Program-made: the position numbers and the translations under genes | The notes under the pieces: generated by a model | What the model saw: only the letters and a program-made list of their open reading frames with translations | Database searches by the model: none | What the model was told of the DNA's origin: nothing | Shown: positions 44,650 through 55,000 of the stretch, piece by piece | How positions within the stretch are numbered: the first letter of the stretch is position 1 | How the letters are laid out: every line of letters starts with the position of its first letter | Assembly (NCBI RefSeq): GCF_900168165.1 | Contig: NZ_FUYV01000021.1 | Coordinates: 4,124-68,123 of the forward strand | Length of the DNA: 64,000 bases | Source of the DNA: Alkalitalea saponilacus | Lineage (GTDB): Bacteria > Bacteroidota > Bacteroidia > Bacteroidales > Marinilabiliaceae | Direction of reading: 5' to 3'

Positions 44650-45556
44650 AATTTCTAACAAGACTACATTTATATAATAATTCTTACTTAACTTTATAAC
44701 AATTCTTACTTAACTTTATAACTTGCCATTACTTTAAAGATCAAAACGCCATGTTACAATAAAATTGACTCTACATTTTCTATTTTAACACATCTATTTT
44801 TATTATAAAACATGGTTTTGAAGCAATATGAACCAAATGTGCTATACTATTTACAAAAATTTGGATTGTTAATTTCTAATTAATATTAATATTAGAAAAC
44901 CATATCAGGAATTTACATCACAGAAATTCGGAACACCTTGTTAAACAAAATTTTGCATAATGTAAAAATAAGAAAGTCGACAGCCTAAATGGAGTATATT
45001 TTTGCAGAAAAGGTGTAATTTTATATCAAAAACAGTAAAAATTCATTGAATTGGATGAATTTTACACCATCATTCAAAAAAAACAATCCTGCATTGTTAA
45101 AAAAAGTAAACGAGTATGATCGGTTTGATGTAAGCGATCGACCGTTTTTCCATTTGATTTATTCCATGCCTTGCTGATAAAGCAAATAAACTTCAGTTGA
45201 GATAGATGAAAGAGTTAAATATGGTTTTAACCATTCCACATTTCCCCCAGCTGATATCGATGATTGCAAACTTAAAATACCGCTTACATTTTAAATTTAC
45301 ACACAAACATGATGTAAATATGTGCATGTGTAACCCAATCAACAACAAATACAGACTTATACATCTAATAATTTGGATTTAAAAATCCAAATACAGAACA
45401 CAGCAAAAAAGCAGAAACATCTGTAAAACAACATCCCATAAGGAGCATATTATAAACCAATGTTTACGGACTGATTAAAATAAACTTGCCGGACTGCCAG
45501 AATAATAAAGAATCAGACCTAAAACAAGTTTAAAACACTTGCTTTTGAGTTTAAAA
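44650..45556. other. 907-base intergenic region between GH3 and sensor gene
   Basis: Both flanking genes are on the minus strand, so this is the upstream region of GH3-PA14 and the downstream side of the sensor gene. Apart from the direct repeat at 44679-44722 and a loose inverted pair GGTGTAA/TTACACC (45012-45018, 45062-45068) I see no gene or RNA. It is AT-rich. Confidence 0.5.
44679..44722. repeat. 22-bp perfect tandem direct repeat upstream of GH3-PA14
   Basis: The 22-base unit beginning AATTCTTACTTAACTT occurs twice without a gap, at 44679-44700 and 44701-44722. It lies 30-73 bases before the ATG at 44649. Hybrid sensor regulators with AraC output commonly bind direct repeats, so this may be a binding site, but a recent slippage duplication is equally possible. 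Confidence 0.6.
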
Positions 45557-48500
45557 CTACCCATGAATTTCCTTTAAAAAGTCGGTTGGTTTCATTCCCA
45601 TTTCTTTGGAAAAACAGCGACTAAAATACTTGGGGTCTGAAAATCCTACCATAAAACTGACCTCAGAAACGGATAGCTTATCCTGACGAAAGATTTGTGC
45701 AGCTCTCTTAATACGCATGGACCGAATGAATTCTACAAGTGATAATCCTGTTAAAGCCCTGACTTTTTTAAGAATTATGGAATGACTCATATGCATTTCA
45801 TCAATCAGTGTGGTTACATCAAACATAGGATCAGCCATATTCTGTTCAGTAACCTCAATCAACTTCTTGAGAAACTTTTCGTCCATGGGAGTAATGGACT
45901 CTTCGGTTGGTTCAAGAACCATTTTTTTGCTAAATCTCATTTTAAATGCCTTCTGACTGCTCAAAAGGGAGTTTACCTGGGCCTCTAGCACGCTGATGCT
46001 AAAAGGTTTGGTTATATAACTATCTGCTCCAATGGACAATCCTTCTACAATATTATCTTCACCAGATCGTGCCGTAAGCATAACAACAGGGATGTGGCTG
46101 GTCTCTTCCCTACTTTTTAGTTTTCCAGTCAATTGTACGCCATCCATTCCTGGCAACATGACGTCGCATATGACCAAATCAGGCATGATATTGACAATTT
46201 CATCAAACGCATCCTTTCCATTCATAAAGAGATGAGTGACAAATTTTTTACTGAAAAATGATTTCAAATAACCCGAAAGATCTAAGTCATCCTCCACCAC
46301 AACTAAAACGGGCAATTTTGAATCTGAAACGGAATCTGACCCGGAGTCTTTAATCATCAAGGAATTAGAAATAACATCAGACTCCACTCCTGGTTGATCG
46401 AAATCATTCCCTAACTGTGAATGTTTATAAGAATCGGTTGCTTCATTCTGACTAACTGGCAGGACAACCTCAAAACAACAACCCTTTTCAGGCAAATTCG
46501 ACGCAGTTACAGTTCCTTTATGCTGATCAATAAACTCCTTTACGATCGATAAGCCAATGCCAGATCCGCCCATATATTCAAACTGCTGGTTTTTAGATTG
46601 ATAAAAACGATTAAAGACATTTTCCAGTTCACTTTCGGGGATTCCGGGACCAGAGTCACATACTCGCAGAATGACGTGTTGCTCAATCAAATCTTCCTCT
46701 CCAACATTTCCGGAACAACTGATTGAGATTCTTAATTCACCCTTTTGTGGCGTAAACTTTAGAGAATTGGACAGGAGGTTGTATAAAACTGTCCCAATTA
46801 GGCGCTTATCAGCATGAATAAATGCTTCATCTCCCTGATCATGATAAACCTTTATCTCTTTTTGTTTAATAATGGATTCAAAATCTAATAACACCTCCTG
46901 GATCAATACATCAAGAGAAAACCGCGATGGCCTTAACTTGAACTGTCCCTTCTCCATTTTCCTCAATTCCAGCAACTGATTTACCTGATTTAGAAGCCTT
47001 TTGACATTTCGATAAATCATATTAAGCGACTCGGAAACATCAGATGGCAAAGATTTATTGCCTATCATTTCCTGAAGGGGAGCATTGATTAGCGTTAAAG
47101 GTGTTCGAATTTCATGAGAAACATTTGTAAAGAATCTCATTTTTGCCTCGGCAAGCTCAGTCTCTTTTTTATTCTCCAGACTCTCAATAATGAGCTGATT
47201 TTTCTTTTTTACAGCAATAAGAGAGTATTTTCTGAATACATATAGAAGAAAAAGAAACAGCGCTGTATAAAAAATATAGGCCCACTTGGTTAACCACAAC
47301 GGTGGATTAATTACAATGTGTAACTCAGTTAATTCAGGAGCCCATTCTCCATCGTTATTCGTTGCACGAACCTGAAAAATATACTCTCCAAAACTCAAGT
47401 TGGTATATGTGGCTCTTCTGTTTTGACTTCCAACATTTTGCCATTCATCATTAAATCCTAAGAGTCGGTAACTGTATCGAATTTTTTCAGGGCTCGAAAA
47501 ATGCATGGCCGAAAACTCAAAGGAAATCTCATTATCAGAATGTGCCAACCTTAGCTGCTTTGTATTCGCAATGTCTTTCTCCAGGATTCTTCGACCTCCA
47601 ACTCGTTGTTTTGGTTTTACTGAACGATTGTGTAATCGAAAATCCGTTATTCGTACTTTGGCGTGAAACGGATTGATAGATATACTGTCGGGATTAAAAA
47701 GAGTTATACCACCAACTCCACCAAAATACATCAACCCCGAACGTTTATCATAAAATGCACTGTTTTGAAGGAATTGAACGGATGGAAGTCCATCATTCTC
47801 TCCATAATTTATAATGCTCTGATCAAATGGAGAATAACGGCTTAAACCGTTATTCGTTCCCAGCCATAAATGATTATTTCCATCTTCTAAAATAGTATAA
47901 ACCAAGCCACCAGGTAACCCATTCCTTTCACTTATAACAGAAAATTGGGCATCACCATCCAGCACCGTTTTGCGAAAATCGTCAGCCTCGTTCACGACCA
48001 GCCTGTTTAAGCCTCTCCCGGAGGCCAGCCAAATGTTTCCGGCCTCATCTTCAAACACACTGTAAATATCATTATAAGAAAGGGATCCTGGAATTTCAGG
48101 TATATGACGATAAACTGTAAAGTCAGCAGTTTGATTGATGACATCATCAATATGTGCTACATTTACACCACCACCTTTTGTGCCAACCCATAAAAAATCA
48201 TTAGAGTCTAAATAAATGCTAAGGATTTTGTCACTGCTTAAACCCAGTAATTCACCAGTTTCTTCATTAAACTGAATAATTTCACGTGTTGACTTATTAA
48301 TATATCCCAACCCCTGCCCCCAGGTTCCAAACCAAATGTTTCCACGGTTATCTTCCATTAATGCAAAAACAAAACCCTCTACAATATAGCTTTCAAATCC
48401 TTTTGTTTCTGTATAACGCACTAAACTATTGGTGGCAGAACCAATCCACAATGCTCCTTGTTCGTCTATTGCAAGTGCAAGAATCTCACTTTTCCATTGA

Positions 48501-49780
48501 CCGTGTGACAAAATGACTCTTGGGATATTTTTTCTTTTAGATATATCGCCTCCATTAATCTCAAATACATCTATTCCAGCAGAGGATGTACCTACCCATA
48601 AAACATTATCCTCGCCCACAATTGCTGATACAAGATGGTCACTCAAACCAGAATTCGGAGAAACACCTGGAACTATCGACCGGAACTGTTTGGCGTATAA
48701 ATCAGAAAAAACAAGTCCTCTACTCTCAGTCCCAATCCACAAAACACCCGTTCGGTCAATTAGTAAACAATTGATAATGTTATCGGGAATGGTTCCGGAT
48801 TCAATCACAGAATAATTAAAAACCCTTTCAACTTTTGCCTGAGGTGAAATCAATACCATACCTGCGCCACGCGTGGCTAACCAGAGATTCCCACGATGAT
48901 CCTCTCGAATATCTTCGACCCAATCAACTGGCAGACGTCTTTCAATGGGTGCATTGGAATCATAAACAACAACCTCATAAAGTGATGGAGTTGGTCGTTT
49001 GTTAATTTGCAATAGACCATCATAAGTTGTTGCCCACAAACGCCCCTTACTGTCTCTTAAAAACCTGGTGACAACTGTAAACCCTATAGTTTGTTCTGAA
49101 AGAGATTTAAATTCGTTGCGTTCAAGATCATATACAAATAATCCCTCTTCGGCGCCAATCAGCATAAATCCGGGTTCATGATGATAAATAGCCGTTACAG
49201 AAATATTCTTACGGGTTGGAATGAAGGGCTCATTGGTGTCTCTTCTATATATGGCATTCGGTGTTAGGTTTCTGAAAACAATTTGACCGTTAATCTCTTC
49301 TTTTAAAAATAGGCCTTCAGATGTTCCGGCCCATAAATTACCATCATAATCATAATATATATCCCTGATTAGATCATCATATGTCAGATTACTAAAACGC
49401 TGTATGATTCCAGTATGCAGCTCAAGGCGATTTAAACCTCCGCTCCTGGTTCCAACCCATAAATATCGGTCTCCCTCCATTTCCAAAGCACTAATCTCAT
49501 TGCTCGACAATGAATTACTGTCATAAGGATCATACTTATAGCTCACGAATTCGTACCCATCAAATCTGTTCAATCCGTCTTTCGTTCCCACCCACAAAAA
49601 CCCTGTGCTGTCCTGAAGCATGGATAATACAGATGATTGAGATAGTGTATTTGTGGCATTAACTGATCTGAAGCTAATGGAGGTAGCAGAAGTTGCATGT
49701 GAATGTGCTATACAACTCAATAAAAAAAGAATTAAATAGCGGCAGTAAACAAAGAAACTTATACCCGATATAATGTTCAT
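45557..49780 (-). CDS. hybrid two-component system sensor/AraC-type regulator
   Basis: A 1407-residue one-protein signalling system. Order: signal peptide; two-bladed periplasmic sensor of Reg_prop beta-propeller repeats (repeated DSTGFLWVGTKDGLNRF-like segments to about 750); Y_Y_Y domain (about 775-845); membrane helix (near 855-880). In the cytoplasm come HisKA (FFTNVSHEIRTPL, His near 890), HATPase (CDSGPGIPESE, GGSGIGLSIVKEF), receiver (LVICDVMLPGMDG with the Asp) and AraC-type helix-turn-helix (VGFSDPKYFSRCFSKEMGMKPTDF). It would sense an oligosaccharide in the periplasm and activate the island. ATG 49780 is preferred to a GTG at 49795. A TAGATTTG -7-like box lies at 49806-49813 without a clear -33. 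Confidence 0.95.
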   Translation of the reverse strand: MNIISGISFFVYCRYLILFLLSCIAHSHATSATSISFRSVNATNTLSQSSVLSMLQDSTGFLWVGTKDGLNRFDGYEFVSYKYDPYDSNSLSSNEISALEMEGDRYLWVGTRSGGLNRLELHTGIIQRFSNLTYDDLIRDIYYDYDGNLWAGTSEGLFLKEEINGQIVFRNLTPNAIYRRDTNEPFIPTRKNISVTAIYHHEPGFMLIGAEEGLFVYDLERNEFKSLSEQTIGFTVVTRFLRDSKGRLWATTYDGLLQINKRPTPSLYEVVVYDSNAPIERRLPVDWVEDIREDHRGNLWLATRGAGMVLISPQAKVERVFNYSVIESGTIPDNIINCLLIDRTGVLWIGTESRGLVFSDLYAKQFRSIVPGVSPNSGLSDHLVSAIVGEDNVLWVGTSSAGIDVFEINGGDISKRKNIPRVILSHGQWKSEILALAIDEQGALWIGSATNSLVRYTETKGFESYIVEGFVFALMEDNRGNIWFGTWGQGLGYINKSTREIIQFNEETGELLGLSSDKILSIYLDSNDFLWVGTKGGGVNVAHIDDVINQTADFTVYRHIPEIPGSLSYNDIYSVFEDEAGNIWLASGRGLNRLVVNEADDFRKTVLDGDAQFSVISERNGLPGGLVYTILEDGNNHLWLGTNNGLSRYSPFDQSIINYGENDGLPSVQFLQNSAFYDKRSGLMYFGGVGGITLFNPDSISINPFHAKVRITDFRLHNRSVKPKQRVGGRRILEKDIANTKQLRLAHSDNEISFEFSAMHFSSPEKIRYSYRLLGFNDEWQNVGSQNRRATYTNLSFGEYIFQVRATNNDGEWAPELTELHIVINPPLWLTKWAYIFYTALFLFLLYVFRKYSLIAVKKKNQLIIESLENKKETELAEAKMRFFTNVSHEIRTPLTLINAPLQEMIGNKSLPSDVSESLNMIYRNVKRLLNQVNQLLELRKMEKGQFKLRPSRFSLDVLIQEVLLDFESIIKQKEIKVYHDQGDEAFIHADKRLIGTVLYNLLSNSLKFTPQKGELRISISCSGNVGEEDLIEQHVILRVCDSGPGIPESELENVFNRFYQSKNQQFEYMGGSGIGLSIVKEFIDQHKGTVTASNLPEKGCCFEVVLPVSQNEATDSYKHSQLGNDFDQPGVESDVISNSLMIKDSGSDSVSDSKLPVLVVVEDDLDLSGYLKSFFSKKFVTHLFMNGKDAFDEIVNIMPDLVICDVMLPGMDGVQLTGKLKSREETSHIPVVMLTARSGEDNIVEGLSIGADSYITKPFSISVLEAQVNSLLSSQKAFKMRFSKKMVLEPTEESITPMDEKFLKKLIEVTEQNMADPMFDVTTLIDEMHMSHSIILKKVRALTGLSLVEFIRSMRIKRAAQIFRQDKLSVSEVSFMVGFSDPKYFSRCFSKEMGMKPTDFLKEIHG

Positions 49781-49795
49781 ATTACCAAGTTTCAC

Positions 49796-50141
49796 AAAAT
49801 GTAGACAAATCTATAAAAAAAATCAATACAAGAATAATTCGCTACATTGCAACAACCAAATAAGCATATAATTAATTGTATTGATCTGATTTGGATTTAA
49901 ACAATTATTAAAACCCATCCTTTTAAAAATAGAATATAGCTTAGTATTATACTAACTGCTATCAACTATTTAGAGTCTCAGTTTTGCAAATGACATCAAG
50001 AGTATCTTACCTCATTTCGCATATTCAAGAAATAAACATAGAAAATATTCTTCTCGAAATCTCAAAAACATGCAACAAACTCAGTAGGCAAATCATTATT
50101 TTAAGAGATTTAATTGATTAAAAAACTTTTTACATCAATTT
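49796..50141. other. AT-rich gap upstream of the sensor gene
   Basis: No gene is seen. Minus-strand TAGATTTG at 49806-49813 could be the -7 box of the sensor gene, but the matching -33 is weak. No repeats were noticed. Confidence 0.4.
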
Positions 50142-50981
50142 TCATCCATGGCAAAGATCATCCACCTCATCCAGAATTTTTTCACGTTTATTTCCTTTTA
50201 GGCGCAAATTGTCCAACACCCCCGGCTTTTCAAGCAACTGGCGACACAGCACCACGCCCTGATTCAGCAATTGTGCTTTTTCGGCTTTTGAAAGCTGGGT
50301 AATAGCAGTAATGGGGAAAATACGCATCTCTTCAATCAACTGACGCAAATTTCTTTTCTCAGGAAAATCCCACCCCAACAGCTTTAACCCGCTGCAAAGG
50401 CCAAAATCTATGGCATCGGTTGTAAAACGTGTATTGGTAACCACCCATCCCTGAAAATTGAAACGTTGATAGGCAGCATCTTTTTGCCTCTCTCTTACAA
50501 TATCATCTATTCGTGAACGGATGTAAAGCGGAACCTGCACACTGGCAAATTTCCCGGGACTGTTGTAAAACTTGCATTCAACCAAATGCTGATGAGTCAG
50601 GTTGGTGGCTATCACATCCATTTCGTGTGAAACACAGTGTCCCTTAACAACCTCTCCTACTTGTACTTCAAATCCCTGATATTTAAAAAGCTGACCGATA
50701 AAATGTTCGAACGGATATCCGGAGGGGCCTAACTCCATAATGGCTTTCTTAAGGCTATACCTTGCTGCCATGCTTCGACGTTTACGTCGAAGCAAAGAAA
50801 AAGCACGGTTGTATATCCTTCTGGTAGTCATTCCTTCCTTAAGCCATGATTCAACATCTTCGACCACTTCCAGAATAAGAGCACCATCGGCTCCTGAACG
50901 CTTTAATGATTGCTCAAGCTTTTCAACCGAAAAGGGCTGCATTTCTCCTGAGGCTTTTTCTATGAGAATCTTTTTTGACAT
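50142..50981 (-). CDS. ATP-cone domain fused to Mrr-like nuclease
   Basis: The 279-residue protein starts with an ATP-cone-like domain (KILIEKASGEMQPFSVEKLE, ending about residue 90; this domain binds ATP/dATP in ribonucleotide reductases and NrdR). A PD-(D/E)XK nuclease of the Mrr/restriction-endonuclease type follows: PFEHFIGQLFKYQGFEVQV (about 94-112), EMDVIA and LVECKFY (about 123-140), where Asp, Glu and Lys would be catalytic. The C-terminal part (about 230-279) looks like a helix-hairpin-helix region. No methyltransferase partner is present, so it is not a standard restriction system. It stands 83 bases from the MscS gene on the same strand and could be co-transcribed with it. Its role is unknown. 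Confidence 0.82.
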   Translation of the reverse strand: MSKKILIEKASGEMQPFSVEKLEQSLKRSGADGALILEVVEDVESWLKEGMTTRRIYNRAFSLLRRKRRSMAARYSLKKAIMELGPSGYPFEHFIGQLFKYQGFEVQVGEVVKGHCVSHEMDVIATNLTHQHLVECKFYNSPGKFASVQVPLYIRSRIDDIVRERQKDAAYQRFNFQGWVVTNTRFTTDAIDFGLCSGLKLLGWDFPEKRNLRQLIEEMRIFPITAITQLSKAEKAQLLNQGVVLCRQLLEKPGVLDNLRLKGNKREKILDEVDDLCHG

Positions 50982-51064
50982 ATAAATATTAAGAAAAATT
51001 TTAAGACAAATATGTAAGTTTTTTATGTGTATTGATATACATCAACAAAGCAATCTTTTACAAA

Positions 51065-52078
51065 CTAAAATAAATCACCTTTTCGGATAACTCCCTGTTG
51101 CAATAATTCCCGAATGACAATTTCAGTCATATCGCTTTTAAACTGAAACTCGTAACGGATGTCCATCACATATGCTTTAATGCGCATTTTAAGGTATGAA
51201 CGTCTCTCTTTTACTTCATTAAAAAAGACCACCACAATGGGTTTTTCAAGATAGATAAATCGTGATACCTGAGCTGTTTCGATGGCTATTTTTCGTGCTT
51301 TCTGCGTATCCACATCAATGGGTAGATATATTTCGGCCACCACCTGGCAATTTAATTCGCCGGAATTAGCATTTGAAACGGAAGAGTTCATCAGTTCCAT
51401 ATTTGGAACTGATACCACCGAGTCGTCGGGTGTCACAATTCGTGTGGCACGCAAGCCAATTTCTATGACCTCTCCATAATATTTTCCTGTTTCAATCTTA
51501 TCACCAACCTGAAAAGGCCTGTCAAACAACAACATAATTCCTCCAAAAACATTCTTCAGCAAATCCTGTGCAGCCAGACCAATGGCAATGGCAGCAGAGG
51601 CCCACATGGCTAAGTAGGTCTCCTTTGGCGGGTTATATATCCCTTTTATGATAATAAATACAACAAAAATCCAAAGTAATATGCGTACCACCGGAATGAT
51701 ACTCTTCAGGCCAATCCTTAACTTGCTGCTTCTTTCGGCTATGGTTTCCAGAATTTTCACCACAAACCTAATGATTAGGTAACTTAAGACAATAATTACC
51801 AGAGTCCAGAAAATTTTGCTGAAAGAGATGACATTAATCACCTCTCCGGGTGTTCCAATTTCCTGTCGCAATTGTTCTCGCTCCTTTTCGAAGTCTTCAA
51901 TGGCGGTAATAGCTGCAGTATCAATCTCTGTTTTTCCAATTACGACCGTGAGTGTGTCGGGAAACGCAACCACCAAAGTATCATCTTGAACATCAGGAGC
52001 TGATAACGTATCAGATTCAACAGCCATGGACAGCGAAGCCGTTAAAAAGAACAAGATGGAGAGTATATATTTTATCAT
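51065..52078 (-). CDS. MscS-family mechanosensitive channel
   Basis: The 337-residue protein has a signal peptide and a polar periplasmic N-terminal region (about 20-85), then two membrane helices (about 88-112 and 131-152). The conserved MscS pore helix TM3 follows (AAIAIGLAAQDLLKNVFGGIMLLFDRPFQVGDKI, about 160-195 with its Gly/Ala spacing). The beta domain (GLRATRIVTPDDSVVSVPNMELM) and the C-terminal alpha/beta vestibule come next. Such channels open under membrane tension and release solutes. ATG 52078 is used; a TTG at 52099 would overlap the upstream ATPase. It begins 17 bases after the large ATPase gene, so the two are an operon, an unusual partnership for MscS. Confidence 0.9.
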   Translation of the reverse strand: MIKYILSILFFLTASLSMAVESDTLSAPDVQDDTLVVAFPDTLTVVIGKTEIDTAAITAIEDFEKEREQLRQEIGTPGEVINVISFSKIFWTLVIIVLSYLIIRFVVKILETIAERSSKLRIGLKSIIPVVRILLWIFVVFIIIKGIYNPPKETYLAMWASAAIAIGLAAQDLLKNVFGGIMLLFDRPFQVGDKIETGKYYGEVIEIGLRATRIVTPDDSVVSVPNMELMNSSVSNANSGELNCQVVAEIYLPIDVDTQKARKIAIETAQVSRFIYLEKPIVVVFFNEVKERRSYLKMRIKAYVMDIRYEFQFKSDMTEIVIRELLQQGVIRKGDLF

Positions 52079-52095
52079 TATCACTATAATTAAAA

Positions 52096-55000
52096 TCAAC
52101 CAATAAAGTTACGGGACTGAAGATGCCTGACAACCGGACTAAAAACAATTGGATTCACATTGTATTTTGTTTTTGGCCGGATGAGCAACCCTTTTTCGAG
52201 CATAGGAACCAGAATATTCCTGGCTGAATTTTCAGATTTACCAGTAATCTGAATATAATCCTGAGTTGACAAACCATCGTGTAACACGATGGTTTGAAGA
52301 ACAAACAATTCATCAGCACCCAAATCTTTTACAAATGAAAAATCAATCTCTTTCACATTCCCCATTTTAATTTCACGCTCAGTTACCTTGCGAGTAAGCC
52401 TAAGCCAGTATAGCTGCGCTAAACTGATGTTTCCGTAACTTAATCTTGTTAGTTTTCTGAAAAAATTCTTTCTCAGCATTTCCTGTTGAGCTTTTTCATC
52501 CGAATTTTTATACCGCTTTTGATAAATAATATCCTCATCATCGTCGAAATGGAGGCGATACCCGCTGATATTATTCCGGCGTGAAATAATCTCTTCCATT
52601 ACGTCAGGTTGCATATCCTGCAGGTGAACTATGGAAGTAAAATAGCCTGAGACATGAATGGTTTTATCGAGATATCTCCAGGCATGCTTTGTAAATGCAC
52701 CTATCCACAATACTTTTTTCATGGTGTTCGACATTAGGTCGAACAACAACATCAAATCATCGAAACCATTTACTTTTTTCAGATAGAAATGGTGTAGATT
52801 TTCAATAACTACCACACTCTGACTATCTTTATTAATCAAATAGTCTATTATTTGTTCGTTTGATTCAAACCGCTCTTCGACTCCAAACAACTCAGTAAAA
52901 AAATCAAAATAGCGATTGGTTGTATGTATTTTTTCGCTCAACGTTACCCTGTATATATCCTTTTCCTGAATTTTCTCATTTAAAAAACGGTTGAGCAAAG
53001 AAGTAACTCCACTCCCCTTTTCGCCAACCACTGCAATGGTTATAAAACGGTCTTTTCGCCAATTGTTAAGTGCTTCGGTTAGCGTATTCAGCTCTTCCTC
53101 CCTGCCTACAAAAAAACGTGCTTCACTAACAGGGGTGAGCTGATACAAACGTTGATAAACAAAGGGCAGCTTGCGCAAACCTTCAGAAGTATCATTGATG
53201 AATTCGTATAACTCAAATGCCAGACCTACCGATTCATGTTTTAACCCGATTCGATACTGAAGCTTGTCGGTTCCGGATTTTATTTTTTTATAGTTGCTCT
53301 TTACAAACTCTGTCGCAACAGGAATGGCCGTTTTAAATCCATTCACCACTTTTTTTCTGAACTCCTTTGACCTTTCGAGGGTTTTAATGCGTGCTATTTT
53401 AAGGTTGAGTTCGAAAATAGATTCACTGTTGGTGAGCTTCTGAATCTGGTCGTTAAACCTATTAATGGTAACACCAAAATCGGAGCTGATGGCTTTTCCG
53501 GTATTCTCAACAATTGCTTGCGACTCAGAAAGCAACTCCAGAGCACGAACTGTACCTTCCTTTGCGCTAATTATTGCCTCGCAAGCTGTTCCCTTTGTTT
53601 CATTCAACATCATGGCAGCCGACTCCAGACTAAAATCCCATACTGAACCTAGGCCTGTCAGCTTAATTCTTGCTTCTTCAAGATTTTGCTCAACCATGGC
53701 CATAATTTTTTCGGCATCAGCAACAAAAACCGGCAAAGCTTCAAAGCTTAATAACCCTCGCGGAGAAATGGAATTTACATCATTCTCCTGCACCGGACAA
53801 GCATATTTGCGCTCCGAAACAAACGTGCGTTTCTCAGAGACTTTATTTATTTCTGCTTTAAATTTAAGTAAGAGTTGCCTGTAGTCGCTCTTAAAACAAA
53901 TGGCCAGTTTTTCGGTTAAGTGTGTAATGTGTTTATCAACAAACTCACTGGCAGCCAGTTTACGCTCTTTTGCCACCAACTGAAGAACAGATTTTTTTTG
54001 TCCCTCACATTTTTCAAAACGCTCCCGACTTTGGTTTATGAACTGCTCCACAGCAGCATAACCTTCTTCCAATTCGCCATGAATGTAATCATGGGTAACT
54101 TTCTCAAATTCGTAATATTCATGAAACACGCTCAAGTAGAGCAACGAAATCTCCACATCCAAAGTCCAATCATCCAAAAGGGTAAGCCATGACCTGTTCC
54201 ATCCCTGAAGAATCCCATTACAATGGCCGTGAATTCGGTTACAGTATGCATCAACCACTCTGGTTTTGTATTTGCCGTTTGGCAAATACAATGTATCTGA
54301 AAGATTATAAAGTTCATCAACTTGTAAAAAAACATTCTTTATGTTCTTTTCAACGGCTATTTCAAATTCCTGTAAAAGGTCCTTTCTTCTTGTCGCTTTT
54401 CTAATCTCAGGCCATTTATCTTCGAAATTCAGGGAAATATCATCCTCACTTTTTCCCAAGGTAGATTTACAATGTTTATCAAGGAACATATCCTGCTCCC
54501 ATAATTCCAAAAACACCTTGGTGTATTGGGTCAATAATTCATCAAGAAATTCAATTTGTTTTTGATGCAACCTGCCATAAGTATGATAAGAAAGGATTTG
54601 ATTAAAAGGGATACGTCTTACTCTGTAAACCGTAATATCCTTAGGCGGTTTTCGGAATAATTTCCGAAAACCGTTCCACACTTTTCTAAAACTTTGAAGC
54701 AACGATGCCCGAAAATTTTGAAATATTGCAGCCGGGTATCGAAACGGATTCTTTAACCGGGAAAGTTCGTACCATGTGTATGGCTCCCTCGCGGTTACTC
54801 TTTTAGGTATATCTTTTATCCAACCTTGAAACTCGTTGTCAAAAAGATGTGGAAGTTTATGAATACCGGTATTTGTGGAAGTTTTAAGATGCTCTTGGAG
54901 CATCTTAAATATTTCTGACCTGAAGTTTCTTTGCAGCTCAACATATTTTGCACCATCATTGGATGCTTTTAGTTCTTTTTTTAAATGGCTATACCATTTA

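Noticed and set aside
30891-49780. Complete Sus-type polysaccharide locus
   Set aside because: No SusC or SusD gene is present, so I call it a carbohydrate island only.
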